Source: Liopterus haemorrhoidalis
Taxonomy: Eukaryota > Arthropoda > Insecta > Coleoptera > Dytiscidae
NCBI GenBank assembly: GCA_963971575.1
Contig: OZ020616.1
Location: forward strand, 2,438,924 to 2,502,923
Length of the DNA stretch: 64,000 nucleotides
Direction of reading: 5' to 3'
The notes under the pieces are model-generated. The model saw nothing but the letters and a program-made list of their open reading frames with translations. It was not told where the DNA came from and ran no database searches. Positions 11,164-21,129 of the stretch are shown here, one piece after another (the stretch's first letter is position 1; every line of letters starts with the position of its first letter). The position numbers were made by a program, and so were the translations under genes.

Positions 11164-11754
11164 TCTTGAGGGACATTATGTCTCGAAATTGGGGAAAATG
11201 TAACATCTCTATTAGCCGCCTTCACTTCCTAGTTACCTACGAAACTCTTAAATGTAAGAATATTTACACTTCACATAATTTTTTTGGTATAAATATTCGT
11301 AAGAGTATGAAAATGTGTTTTGAAAATATTTATAAAGTAAAACAATTACTAATTTGTTAAATCTATTTATCAAATTGATCTATTATGTATTACGCTTGTT
11401 TTGCCAAATTTTAATCTGTTTTGACAGACACACAGACAGAACACCTTTACATAAATAAATAATAAATAAGATAAATCCTTTCATCTTCCATAAATCCTTC
11501 AACACGTCAAATATTTAGTACCAGTTGACTTATTATCTCAAAATTGTATTTAACCTTTTCGCTCCTATTGGAATAATAGCCCAAAGCAAAATGCAACTGA
11601 ACAACTGAATTATCTTCTAAATTTACGCGTGTACTAGCCAGTTCAATCTTGTCAATGTTCTCAGTATTATTAGAGGTGGAGCGCTCATCAAATTGAAATA
11701 CATAATATGATATGATGATCTACGATCTTCCATCTACAGAAGTACATCAATAAA
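11164..11754. other. AT-rich, with one decayed family C end
   Basis: Positions about 11228-11300 read TACCTACGAAACTCTTAAAT then a degraded TATTTACACTTCACATAA, the family C 3' terminus without the rest of the element; a similar solitary end is at 39690-39750. Nothing else recognised. Confidence 0.55.
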
Positions 11755-12884
11755 AAGATCTGCAGGCGGGAATGGACTCGATTTCCCTTCGATAGGAGGC
11801 TGTCATATCATCCAAAACACCAACTATCAGGACTACAAGCTTAACTTCATACCCTAGATACAGCTTTCTAAGCTCAGGTAAGAGATTCATATACTTGGAC
11901 CTCTTGTCCTCCTTGAGAAAGATATCCTTCTCAGCAAAACTTGAAAATTCGATCACAAACATCTGTTTGGTCTCTAAATCCTGGAGGGTTGTGTCCGGCT
12001 TAGTGGCTATCAGTAACCTCGAGGTAGAGAAGAAGATTTCAATAAACGAGGCACTTGGAATTTTCCACCACCGATTCTATGTCAGAAGGGGCATACGGTA
12101 TAACCGGTATTTGGTCAATACCATAGGCATGTGTAAGGTGGTAGTAGAGCACGCGGAGAGCAGCATTGTGTCGAGACACGTAACTCGACGTTGCAAGAGA
12201 TGGATAAGCAGACAGAATATGCATAATAGTTTCAGAATGGTGGTGGCACTATCTACAGAGTATGGACTCCGCCATTTGGAATATGCCCTGCACGCCAAAG
12301 TATTTATAACACCATCCTGACACGCAAACACAAAACCTTTCCGATCTCAAACCAGTAGACGAGAACGTGAATTCAGTGGACAACTCTAGACTTTTAATAT
12401 GTTTGAAGAACACAGAGTGCATACTTTTACTCATGTGTTCTTTTGTCAATATGTTAAAAACTGGTAACTATGTTGCACTCCCTCCGAAAGAGTTGTAGTC
12501 CATCGTTTTTCCTGGCGGGACTCAAGTCTGCCAGGTTAAATCTCGACGATGGTCTTCGCGCTGGCTGGTAAAAAAAAAACACCCCTTTGTAACTAAATTC
12601 ATGCTCATTAATAAACTGTAATAGTGGGTCCTAACTTCTGAGGATACTGTTAGCTGTAACCAGGAGTCAATCGTGCTAACACTCCAGATTAACTAATCCC
12701 GACCCCCGTTTTGACGAGGGAGGTAAATGCGCTGCACAGAAGATTTCGGGTGAAGACTTCGGTTGATGTTCATGATCTTTCTGGTTCTCCTGTCCAGATC
12801 CTTAAGATCGTCAACATTCCATTTCATCACACCAAAAGTGTATGAATTTAATGGGACATTAATGGGAAAATTTCTTACATTCAT
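11755..12884 (-). pseudogene. RLE-type (R2-like superclade) non-LTR retrotransposon, 3' half
   Basis: Minus-strand relic. From high to low coordinates: the region after the reverse transcriptase core (FGVMKWNVDDLKDLDRRTRK; NRSLHPKSSVQRIYLPRQNG at 12884-12693); a broken stretch with MHSVFFKHIKS and ACQDGVINTLACRAYSKW; the end of the Cys/His knuckle (ETIMHILSAYPSL) and SRHNAALRVLYYHLTHAYG; then the restriction-like endonuclease signature, in which a Lys-Pro-Asp-type motif is followed by MFVIEF and later KRSKYMNLLPELRKLY. This order (RT, Cys/His knuckle, PD-(D/E)xK-type nuclease) is that of R2, R4 and NeSL-type elements. Several stops and shifts are present and no RT core is visible. The frame on the plus strand at 11895-12320 is only its shadow. 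Confidence 0.8.
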
Positions 12885-12937
12885 GATTTTTTAAAAGTTA
12901 TCTTCGCCCTCGACAAATTTCTGGTTACGCCCTTTTT

Positions 12938-12985
12938 AGGGTTTTGTAGGTATGACCAAAAAACCCTTATACCGTCATTTTGTCA

Positions 12986-13018
<33 letters not shown>

Positions 13019-13850
13019 TCGGTAAAAATTGTAGCCAAACGGCTAAACCTAGAGAGTTGAAATTTGGCATGCTTATACAACTCTTTGACCCGCACATAGG
13101 AAAAACACTAAAATATCTAAAAAACATATCCCCCTAAAAATATAAACAAAAATGTGCTCATCGAAAACAAGAATATTTTTTTTAAATTCTGTGTACGGTA
13201 TCAAATGAAAGCCCTTAGTACGTGGATTAACGATCAAATTTTTATTTTTGCAAAATAAATTATTTTGATGCGATTTTTGCCAAAATTGTGCAAAAAAAAA
13301 TTTGTCCCACACCCTGTAGCCCAGATGGTTTAAACTAAAAATCTAAAAAAATTCTAAGTAATGTATATTGGTGTGAACCGAAATAGAACAACAGGAATTT
13401 TTAATCAGATTATGTTTTCGGAAAATAACGCATTTTTTGTGGTTTTTGGTTCACAAAGTACAAAAGTTATACCAATGTAAGACACCCACATGCAAGGCGT
13501 ACGATAGCGTAGTGGTTAGAGCACTGGTGTCGTAAGCTAAAACTCGTTGGAAACGAAGGGTTTCGAGTACGGAGTGAATATTATTTTTTCAGTTTTTTTT
13601 TTGCATTTTTATTATGTTGAAATTATTTTGTCAAAATTCTAGTTATATTTTGACAAATGTTGCATTTAATTTTTAAGAGCGTAAATTTAATAACCAGTCT
13701 TATTATATGATTAACAGACCATAAATTATTTTAAAAATATCGTTCATTTTGCCGTTTAAAGTAAAATTTGTCCTACACATTCAGCATGCTGCCTTCACTT
13801 ATTATATACCTGCGAAACCCTGAAATGTGTGAATATTCACACTTCACATC
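12938..13850 (+). mobile_element. Family C Helentron-like element, near complete
   Basis: Starts TTTTT|AGGGTTTTGTAGGTATGACC. A (TCTG)n tract lies at about 12989-13018, followed by AGCCAAACGGCTAAACCTAG. The inner inverted copy of the start (TACCTGCGAAACCCT) lies at about 13808-13822, followed by the palindrome GTGTGAA-TA-TTCACAC and TTCACATC. It contains the tRNA-like module 13499-13575. The start itself can fold, since AGGGTTTT pairs with AAAACCCT about 12 bases later. No protein is encoded; the 61-residue frame over the repeat tract is spurious. Confidence 0.8.
13499..13575 (+). other. tRNA-like module inside family C
   Basis: TAGCGTAGTGGTTAGAGC fits the A box and GGGTTTCGAGTACGG approximates the B box, 45-50 bases apart. 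Flanked by the same C-family blocks as at 8083, 28019 and 48571, but with a different internal sequence. Confidence 0.6.
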
Positions 13851-14516
13851 AATTTTTTTATTTATTTACTATAAATAAGGGCGTACCTTATTTATAGTAT
13901 ACGAAACAAATATCGTAAGAATTAAAGAAATATTCTTTAAAACATTATGCAAGGAAGTTATTGATAAATTTTTCTTTCATAGAAATTTTATATTACTGTA
14001 TAAAAAACACAATGACTTATTCAGAAGCTAGATTGAAAACTTTACAACTTTAGTAACTGCTCGCTCGACAGTATATAAAAATATATAATTTTGAAGGAAA
14101 AGCTGATATTCAACAGGTTAAATGTATTAAATTGAGTGGGAAGGTATAAGTTGAAGGGAAGTGTAACCGACGTGCAGTTGAAGTGCGAGGTAAAATGTTC
14201 CAGATACCTTGTAACACACTTCAAACACCTGTTTCACTGTTTCAATGACCTCAAACTTAACCATGTCAGAACATTTACACAATCCTGACATTGAACACGA
14301 ACTAACTTTATACAGGTAAAATGAAACTTCTCTGAAATGTTTCAGTAAAGAACGAATTGTAAGGAAAATGTTGAATTATGGGTCCATTCTGTGTAACCCG
14401 TGACCAAGGAGGATAAGGGTAGCTCTGTCGATAGACGAGGTAATTGTCGTCGAAAGCGGCGGGGGAAATTAATGTTGTGGGACTTCTAAAATGGCGTCAA
14501 TCTTGAGATTTATAAT
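13851..14516. other. Unassigned
   Basis: AT-rich. A GC-richer patch at 14395-14480 (GTAGCTCTGTCGATAGACG, AAAGCGGCGGGGG) has no recognised identity. Confidence 0.4.
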
Positions 14517-15077
14517 GGGTGTTTTTTTTAGAGGTATAGAACTTTAAATTGCAATAAAACAACGATGGATTATTCGATTGACATGAATTTTTTTTTATTC
14601 GAAAGATAATCTTGTGGCATTACATTTTAAATATGATTTCTGGCATATGACCGCCACGGCTGGCTCGGATGTAGTCCAATCTGGACGTCCAATTTTCGAT
14701 GACTTTTTCCAACATTTGTGGCCGTATATCGGCAATAACACGGCGAATGTTGTCTTCCAAATGGTCAAGCGTTTGTGGCTTATCCGCATAGACCAATGAC
14801 TTTACATAGCCCCACAGAAAGTAGTCCAGCGGTGTTAAATCACAAGATCTTGGAGGCCAATTCACAGGTCCAAAACGTGAAATTAGGCGGTCACCAAACG
14901 TGTCTTTCAATAAATCGATTGTGGCACGAGCTGTGTGACATGTTGCGCCGTCTTGTTGGTATGATTTAATGTAATGCCACAAGATTATCTTTCGAATAAA
15001 AAAAAATTCATGTCAATCGAATAATCCATCGTTGTTTTATTGCAATTTAAAGTTCTATACCTCTAAAAAAAACACCC
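14517..15077 (-). mobile_element. DD41D (rosa-like) transposon derivative with 110-bp terminal inverted repeats
   Basis: 561-bp element. The left (14517-14626) and right (14968-15077) ends are inverted repeats of 110 bases that are nearly identical, starting GGGTGTTTTTTTTAGAGG. Inside is only the C-terminal third of a transposase on the minus strand. Such long ends on so short an element suggest loss of the front half with retention of the ends. No clear target duplication: the left flank ends TTTATAAT and the right flank starts GTTATT. Confidence 0.87.
14620..14982 (-). pseudogene. DD41D transposase, C-terminal part
   Basis: Open for 120 codons, but the first residues come from the terminal repeat. 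Contains QQDGATCHTA (second catalytic Asp), then NWPPRSCDLTPLDYFLWGYV (third Asp), with 41 residues between the two aspartates by hand count, then a helical C-terminus ending GGHMPEIIFKM. The 41-residue spacing is the hallmark of the rosa/DD41D branch of Tc1/mariner. The DNA-binding region and first Asp are absent. SCDL replaces the usual SPDL. Confidence 0.85.
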
Positions 15078-15226
15078 GTTATTAAAAATATGAGTAAAAT
15101 TTAAAGTTTTATACTAAATAACGTTGCATTCACAATATCAAAAATCTAATATAATATTTACGTTAAATTTGTACGTAGAAATTAAAATATTAAAATTAAT
15201 AGCGTTTTCGATTTGTTAGGGGGGGA

Positions 15227-15892
15227 TATTTTTGTGAATTTTTTTCAAATCTATGGTTAAATTTATTCATTTTCAAACTAAGTACATATATAAAGTATGT
15301 TTTGAAGAAGATACAAAAAAATTTTGAAGGCAAAATATGGCGAAATGAGCCAGCTGTGGCAAATCTTCTCAGACTCCGGGAAAAAAATTAGATTTTGCGA
15401 TGACCAGCATAACTCGTCACTGGATCATCTGAAATCAAAAATCCAAAAAGATTTTGTTAGTTTATGAGCTTGCCGAGGTAATGACGTTGAGTTTTTATTT
15501 TTAAAATGATTTTTCAGTTTTTAGCGTTACTTAGAAGACAAAAAAAATTAATTCCCCCTAAAAAAAAACTAAAAATGAGTATATTTGTGATTGTTAAATA
15601 AAAAAAAAAAAAACAAAAAAAAAATATCTCAACGTCGTTACCTCGGCAAACTCATAAACTAACAAAATCTTTTTGGATTTTTGATTTCAGATGATCCAGT
15701 GACGAGTTATGCTGGTCACCGCAAAATCTAATTTTTTTCCCGGAGTCTGAGAAGATTTTCCACAGCTGGCTCATTTCGCCATATTTTGCCTTCAAAATTT
15801 TTTTGTATCTTCTTCAAAACATACTTTATATATGTACTTAGTTTGAAAATGAATAAATTTAACCATAGATTTGAAAAAAAATCACAAAAATA
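15227..15892. repeat. Large inverted repeat (fold-back element)
   Basis: Arms 15227-15491 and 15628-15892, about 265 bases each, separated by a 136-base T/A-rich spacer. The arms match over nearly their full length (for example GAGTCTGAGAAGATT against its complement in the other arm, and ATCATCTGAAATC against GATTTCAGATGAT). No coding capacity and no obvious target duplication were found. In RNA it would form a long duplex. Confidence 0.93.
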
Positions 15893-16283
15893 TGCTTAAA
15901 ATGTGGTTATCAGACCCCCTTCTAATAGAGATTTGATCTGAGATTGCCCTGAAATCAATCTAAGACGCTACGCTCTCTACTAGAGCGATCAGGTAGAGAG
16001 TATGTTTGTTTACCTGATTGTCGGTGTAATTATGCTCAACATTTTCCACCTAATTTTTTCTCCTATTATTTCGTCTTTTGCGAATATATATCTCTTGCAA
16101 TCAATAATTTCATCATCCTCCGATTCGCTAAAATATGACATCGGTCTGGGAAAAAGTTCGTGGCGTTTTAGCCGATAGACGGCGCCAATTGCAAATAACT
16201 CAGGAAACACAGATCGCAGCAACACCATTAAGCACTCGTTGGAAAGGTGACAGTTCGAGCGAGTGTCTAAACATCAAAATTTG
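15893..16283. other. Unassigned
   Basis: Open frames on both strands (plus from 16135, minus to 16228, with an acidic run SESEDDEII) do not resemble a known family. The plus frame runs into the mariner remnant but is not its N-terminus. It may be a fragment of another element. Confidence 0.35.
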
Positions 16284-16941
16284 TGCAGTGGTTGGAAAGT
16301 TGTATGGCGAGGTACTTTATCAAAATCTGCTGCGCGGAAATGGTTCGCTCGCTTTCGTTCTAGTAATTTTAATGTGAAAGATGACTCACGCTCTGGTCGT
16401 CCAATCAATGAAAAAGCTGATGAAATTCTTGATAAAGTCCAGCAAGATAGGCATATCAGCAGTGTCGATATTGGTACGGAGCTAGGACCTAGTTTTGAAC
16501 CATTTACGGAAAGCTGGCTACAAAAAGAAGTTCGATATATGGGTTCCTCATGAGTTGAGCGCGAAAAACATGATAGACTGAATTAACATCTGCGATGCGT
16601 TGCTGAAACGCAACGAAATCGAGGCATTTTTGAAACGTGTCATAACCGGTGAAAAATGGATCACGTACGACAATCGGAAACGTAAAAGATCATGGACAAG
16701 GGATGTTGAGCCGTCACAAGCGTTCGCGAAGCGAGGATTGACGCCGAACAAGATGATGCTGTGTATGTGGTGGGACTGGAAGGAAATCGTCCACCATGAG
16801 CTACTTTCAGTTAGTCAGACGATTGATTCTCAACTCTACTGTGGACAGTTAGAGAGATTGCGCCAAGCAATTGAAAGAGAACGTCAAAAATTGCGAGAGC
16901 TTGGTTGGGAAATTTTGTTGCATCTTAATTTTTTTAAATAA
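16284..16941 (+). pseudogene. mariner transposase remnant lacking first and second catalytic Asp
   Basis: Reads WRGTLSKSAARKWFARFRSS and DSRSGRPINEKADEIL, then DRHISSVDIGTELG (HTH), a shift, then RNEIEAFLKRVITGEKWITY. The usual TGDEKW is here TGEKW, so the codon of the first catalytic aspartate is missing. MMLCMWWDWKEIVHHELL follows, then RQKLRELGWEILLH, joined so that the DNARPH segment with the second Asp is deleted. The third Asp region is absent. The open frame 16600-16941 carries the central part. A different subfamily from the 5431 and 58144 mariners. Confidence 0.88.
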
Positions 16942-18019
16942 GATGCAAGATATTTAATTTTTATTATTATAGATCCTAGATTAAATTTCTGTTAATATTG
17001 TTCAAGAACATAGTAAATGAAACTGCGGATTAAATTTTTGATTTACTCTTTTTCATTTAATATTGAATCTGACTATTGTCTTTATGTACATTTAGGACAT
17101 AATGAGAATTTATTACAGTTTCTTTATTTCGAAATAATATGAATTTGTTACCTGGTTCTAGGATAAAATGAGCTTTTTGTGACCTCCATATTTTAATAAC
17201 TGTTATACGAGTAAAATGTAATAAGTTTTTTTTGCGTTGAAATTGTAAACTGGGATAAAATTTAAAAAGGTATTTAATGAGGAACATGAATAATTTCACC
17301 AAGACATTTCTACCACAGAACCAACTGTTGGTGGTGAGGAGGTGGAACTATGGTATGCCAGCAGAATATTGTTGGTTTTTAGTGAGAGAAACTCCAGAAA
17401 GTGAATACAAAAGAAAAAGATCAAAGAGATTTACAAAAAAGTATTATGAAAATTATGTAATATTCATGAAAAAATTAAAACCTCTGCTGTTCAAAAACAG
17501 TATGTGATAAAGTATTTTTACTTCCAGATTATAATTCAACTCGTTAAACACAATTGATGTCACATAAATTAATTCAGAGGACAGAAAAAATGTATTAATT
17601 TGCTGTACAGCGTAATTCCAGTGACCCAACTGTCTCGCAAAACGATAATTATGAACTCGATGACAGGTAAAAAACTGAGTAGGTAGAAATTATTCTTTAT
17701 TTTTTCTGTAATATAAAACTCGCAGCAAGCCATGGATAATTAACGTATGTCGGTTTCCTACTGCAACACGTGTATTGTTATTTTGTTTTGTTTAAAAAAT
17801 TGTGCAAATTTTAATATGTGGTCTAAACTTTTGTTAAACAAAATTCGTCACTTTTCACGATGTCACAGACCATAGATAAAGAAGGAAATAGATGCGAAAC
17901 TGCCGTTATATTTTTTTAAACCAAATTAGCGCTGTAGTTGTTGGGTTATGGAACTAAAATTGGTAGGGGAGGAAAGGGTTGGGTTTTCGCGGGTATTTCA
18001 AATGCTTCAGTGGATATAG
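16942..18019. other. AT-rich, no recognised gene
   Basis: A 76-codon plus frame at 17277-17507 is basic (RKRSKRFTKKYYENY) but matches nothing I know. Nearby, GTTGGGTTATGGAAC occurs at 17938 and again at 18584, bracketing the hairpin and the THAP exon. This could be a 15-bp target duplication of a 630-bp insertion, or the remains of longer direct repeats. Confidence 0.4.
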
Positions 18020-18173
18020 TTGTAAGCATAATTAAATGTTATTATTAAATGAAACAATTGTTATGATTTATTTTGTCTATTTTTAATATTATTAACGACA
18101 ACAATATTAAAAATAGACAAAATAAATCATAACAATTGTATCATTTAATAATAACATTTAATTACGTTTACAA
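18020..18173. repeat. Near-perfect long hairpin (about 71-bp arms, 12-base loop)
   Basis: Arms 18020-18090 and 18103-18173 are inverted repeats, perfect through about 45 bases around the centre (TTTGTCTATTTTTAATATT against AATATTAAAAATAGACAAA) with few mismatches outside. The tight loop (ATTAACGACAAC) marks it as a cruciform or fold-back type structure. Confidence 0.92.
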
Positions 18174-18270
18174 TTAAGAACAAGCAGTTAGGAATTATAC
18201 AGAAACAGAAAAACAATAACTAGCAGAAATAATTATTTATTAAGTAGACTAACATATAATATAATATTTA

Positions 18271-18444
18271 CTAATACTTAATATTTATGGACACTTCAAT
18301 GGGCAAGTCATCCAATTTTGGATTTCCAATGTTCCTCATCCACGTTTTATACAATTCTGGAGCCACACGTGTCTTCGGGTTTGGAAAGCGATATCTTGTA
18401 GGTTCACTACTATCACACCCCAAAACAAAGCATTTAACACCCAT
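18271..18444 (-). pseudogene. THAP-domain first exon
   Basis: 57 codons from ATG at 18444. The start MGVKCFVLGCDSSEPTRYRF has the Cys-x4-Cys pair and arginine/phenylalanine pattern of a THAP zinc finger; TWMRNIGNP holds the conserved tryptophan. The distal Cys-x2-His is not encoded, and the reading ends 57 codons in, after LPIEVS. A GT inside GAAGTGTCC could be a splice donor, so this may be exon 1 of a split THAP gene. THAP proteins occur in P-element and PIF/Harbinger-type transposons and as host regulators. The nearby hairpin and possible 15-bp flanking repeats favour a mobile origin. Confidence 0.6.
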
Positions 18445-18644
18445 TTTCCGAATTAAACAATGAAATTACAAAATTACAGAAGACGATTTTGACACTAATT
18501 ACAGATTTTGACGCTAATGACAGAAGCCGTAACAGGCAACATCCTGTCATGCACATAGCTATAGCGACTGGGGCGCTATTCGTGTTGGGTTATGGAACGT
18601 AATATGGTTTTCGTTTTGCCATTAGAGTTTCACCCCCCTGTCAC

Positions 18645-19230
18645 AGACGTGTTTGGAAGCACCGCGATCGTATTTTTTAAAAATCTCTTTCGACTAATCG
18701 ACACTAGCCTGTTTTTGAGCGATTGTCAAATTATGTGGGAACGCGAACACATTCTTTTAATGGCCAAATGTTCATGCAATAGTATTGTATGCTGGTCCCA
18801 CTAACGCCCAAGAATACCTCAATCTCATGATAAGTCACATGACGATCTTGCAGTATCAGTTCACGTACAGCATCAATGTTTTCCGAAACAACAATTTTGA
18901 ACCACCTTCACGAAATTCTTCCTTAAACGAACTACGGCCACGATTGAAGTCGGGAAACCATCGATAAACAGTAGCCCTTAATGGTGCATCATCGCCAAAA
19001 GTCGAATTCAGTTCGCTGCACTGTTATTGGGTTAATCCACGTCGAAAGTTGTAAAAAATAATCACTGGAAAATGATTACGATCTAATTCTATTTTTAGAG
19101 GAAATGCTTATTTTCAAGTTACTGTAAACAACACAAATAGCGCTCGTATATATGGATTTCTGGATATTACCAACCTTCAAACGATACGTGTGAAAATTTC
19201 ATGACATTCTGACAATTAGATTAGAGGTTA
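18645..19230 (-). pseudogene. mariner transposase remnant, N-terminal half
   Basis: On the minus strand: ELDRNHFPVIIFYNFRRGLT, then QCSELNSTFGDDAPLRATVY and FPDFNRGRSSFKEEFREGG, a broken middle, LHEHLAIKRMCSR, HNLTIAQKQASVD, then a stop, and KEIFKKYDRGASKHVCD. The frame ends before the first catalytic Asp. Upstream sequence including ACGAGCGCTATTTGTGTTGT matches the 5' region of the copy at 58144, so they are the same mariner subfamily. The start Met is ATA. Confidence 0.85.
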
Positions 19231-19270
19231 CAGTAGTTTTAGTGACTCCAGTTTTGTAATTTTCAAAAGA

Positions 19271-19416
19271 ATGGATAAAAAAAAGAATTTCGTGTGTTGA
19301 TTAAACATTGTTTTTTGATGGGAAAAAATACTGTTGAAACCAAACAGTGGCTTGATAAGCGTTATAGAGACACTGTACCAGGAAAATCAACTATTACTGA
19401 TTGGTATGCTGAATTT
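19271..19416 (+). pseudogene. irritans-type mariner, N-terminal fragment
   Basis: MDKK, then after a one-base shift in an A run EFRVLIKHCFLMGKNTVETK and YRDTVPGKSTITDWYAEF, the start of an irritans-like mariner transposase. The coding sequence stops at a SINE-fragment insertion (19417) and does not resume in recognisable form. Confidence 0.82.
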
Positions 19417-19513
19417 TTTTTTTCCTTTTATTTGTTGGCTTTAGCTGCTTTGGCTATTAGCCATGTATAAATACAGAGATTACAATATTTTTAAAATTAC
19501 ATTTATAATTTGA
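19417..19513 (-). mobile_element. 5'-truncated SINE inserted in mariner
   Basis: Bounded by the 12-bp duplication TATGCTGAATTT (19405-19416 and 19514-19525). Read from the minus strand it ends in a T-to-A-rich tail and contains ATGGCTAATAGCCAAAGCAG, like the TGGCTAATTGC...GCAGCAAAGG body of the SINEs at 58999 and 62685. The tRNA head is missing, a normal outcome of incomplete reverse transcription. Confidence 0.8.
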
Positions 19514-19525
19514 TATGCTGAATTT

Positions 19526-20083
19526 AAATTAATTAATTAATAGATTTCTTAGGTGTTTGAAATTTAAATCATTTCATATTTTATAAAATCCATCAAACCC
19601 ATTGAAAATGATGGTTCCAAGTTTCGTACAAATAGTTCAATAATGCAAACGAAGTTAAAGTTCACCCTTGTCCAAGCCAACCATCAAAAATCAATGAAAT
19701 TCCTTTAATAAATCCTGGTAGTAAATACATGAGACAGTTAAAGGATCAGTGTAACGAGAGGATATCCAAAACCCTTTTCCAGTCACCTTAACAATCAGTC
19801 AAGAGATTAATCGGTTAGCCACAGTTACACAGACGAGCGAATAACATGTGTCAATCCTACATTCTGCAATAGAACTTTCTGAACGAGCCTGGCATGTGCA
19901 AACCGCGCTTTCAACCCCTCTGCACATCACTAATATTACACGGATCTCTTCTCAGATTGCATCTAATTGAATTTTGTATTAACGAGATTACAGATAATTT
20001 AGTCAACGGTGAAGCGGCATGATATAGGAATGCGATGCATTTTATCGCAGTCTTTGAAAAAGTTTTTAATGGATACTCTAGAT
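19526..20083. other. Unassigned
   Basis: Moderately AT-rich with no recognised domain. A 61-codon minus frame at 19911-20096 has no family resemblance. Confidence 0.4.
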
Positions 20084-20316
20084 CAGGGATTCCCAACGGG
20101 GTCCAAGTGGACCCCTTGGGGATCTATAGAAGTTTAAAAAGGGTCTATAGTATTCCAGGGGTCTATTATTAAAGTAGTGCGCATTCCGAGTTGGGCCAGA
20201 GCCAGCCACGGTTCCTAAACCTAAAAAAAAATTGTGAAAGTAATGATAAACTTAATAATAATTTACTTCTTCATACAGAAGTTCGTTGGTTGTCGAAAGG
20301 CAATTGTTTGAAATCA
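20084..20316 (+). pseudogene. hAT (ZBED/SCAND3-like) transposon fragment
   Basis: Starts with a hAT-like end, CAGGGATTCCCAACGGGGTC. About 160 bases later it encodes LLLHTEVRWLSKGNCLKS, the HTEVRWLS.GN motif typical of hAT transposases related to ZBED5 and SCAND3. Most of the coding region is deleted between end and motif. The family A element at 20317 cuts it off on the right. Confidence 0.8.
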
Positions 20317-20730
20317 ACGTTTTGACTATTTTTAGCATGATGTCTGTCGGTCTGTCTGTCCGTCTGTTCGTCTGTCCGTCTGTCCGTCTATCCGTCTGTC
20401 TATCTTTCTGTCTGTTTGTCTGTCCGTCCGTCTATCTGTGTACACGTGCAGAGTAAATTCGGGTAAAAGGATTTTTATAAAACATCATATTTAAGCTTTC
20501 GACATCAATGGCACGAGTTGATCAACTTTTGATAAAAATCGGTTGACCAGAAATGGGAGTTTACTCGTGTCGATTTTAAGATTTTTGCGAATAATTAACA
20601 GAAAAATATTTCGAAAAAATGTATTGAACAAAAGTTGCTATAAAAGCAATAGCTAACAACTTTTATTTGAGACATTTTTTGATAAAACGAATAATTTTTG
20701 AAATTTTTTTATCTATTTTTTCATACTCAA

Positions 20731-21092
20731 GGGCGTATACACTAGAACGCTATCCAAGTTTTATTTTGTAAGTCTTCTTCGAGGATTCAAGTCTTCACGT
20801 CTTCAGCTACCACACGTGAATCAGGGAAAAGTAACTCGCGTCTGCGTACATAACGTTAACAATAGACCCATCTCACTTGATCTGACTGAGAGGTCGAGAC
20901 AGCGCACGCGCATTTGAAGACTTGGATTTCGTCTGTCTTCTAAAGACGGGGGAAATATATCTCGATGTATTTGCTCAGACTTGAAGACCTAGGTTTATTA
21001 TCAAGCTATCACACACACAAGACTTCGATTCGAATGCAGAGACTTTAGTTTTCTAAGTTTAGACTTGAATAATAACTCTAGTGTGATAAGGC
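20731..21092. mobile_element. MITE inserted in family A
   Basis: About 360 bp with imperfect inverted ends: ACACTAGAACGCTATCCAAG on the left corresponds to CTTGAATAATAACTCTAGTG on the right. It is richer in GC (GACTTCGATTC, AAGTCTTCACGTCTTCAG) and holds several copies of an AAGTCTTC/GAAGACTT motif. Noncoding. The target duplication could not be fixed, because the flank is a CAT/ACT-rich part of the host repeat. Confidence 0.72.
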
Positions 21093-21129
21093 ATTTATAT
21101 GTAACGTTTCCATGGTTATGATAAATAAT

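Noticed and set aside
11895..12320. 141-codon plus-strand gene
   Set aside because: Shadow frame opposite the RLE retrotransposon relic, whose minus-strand motifs (SRHNAALRVLYYHL and others) explain the openness.
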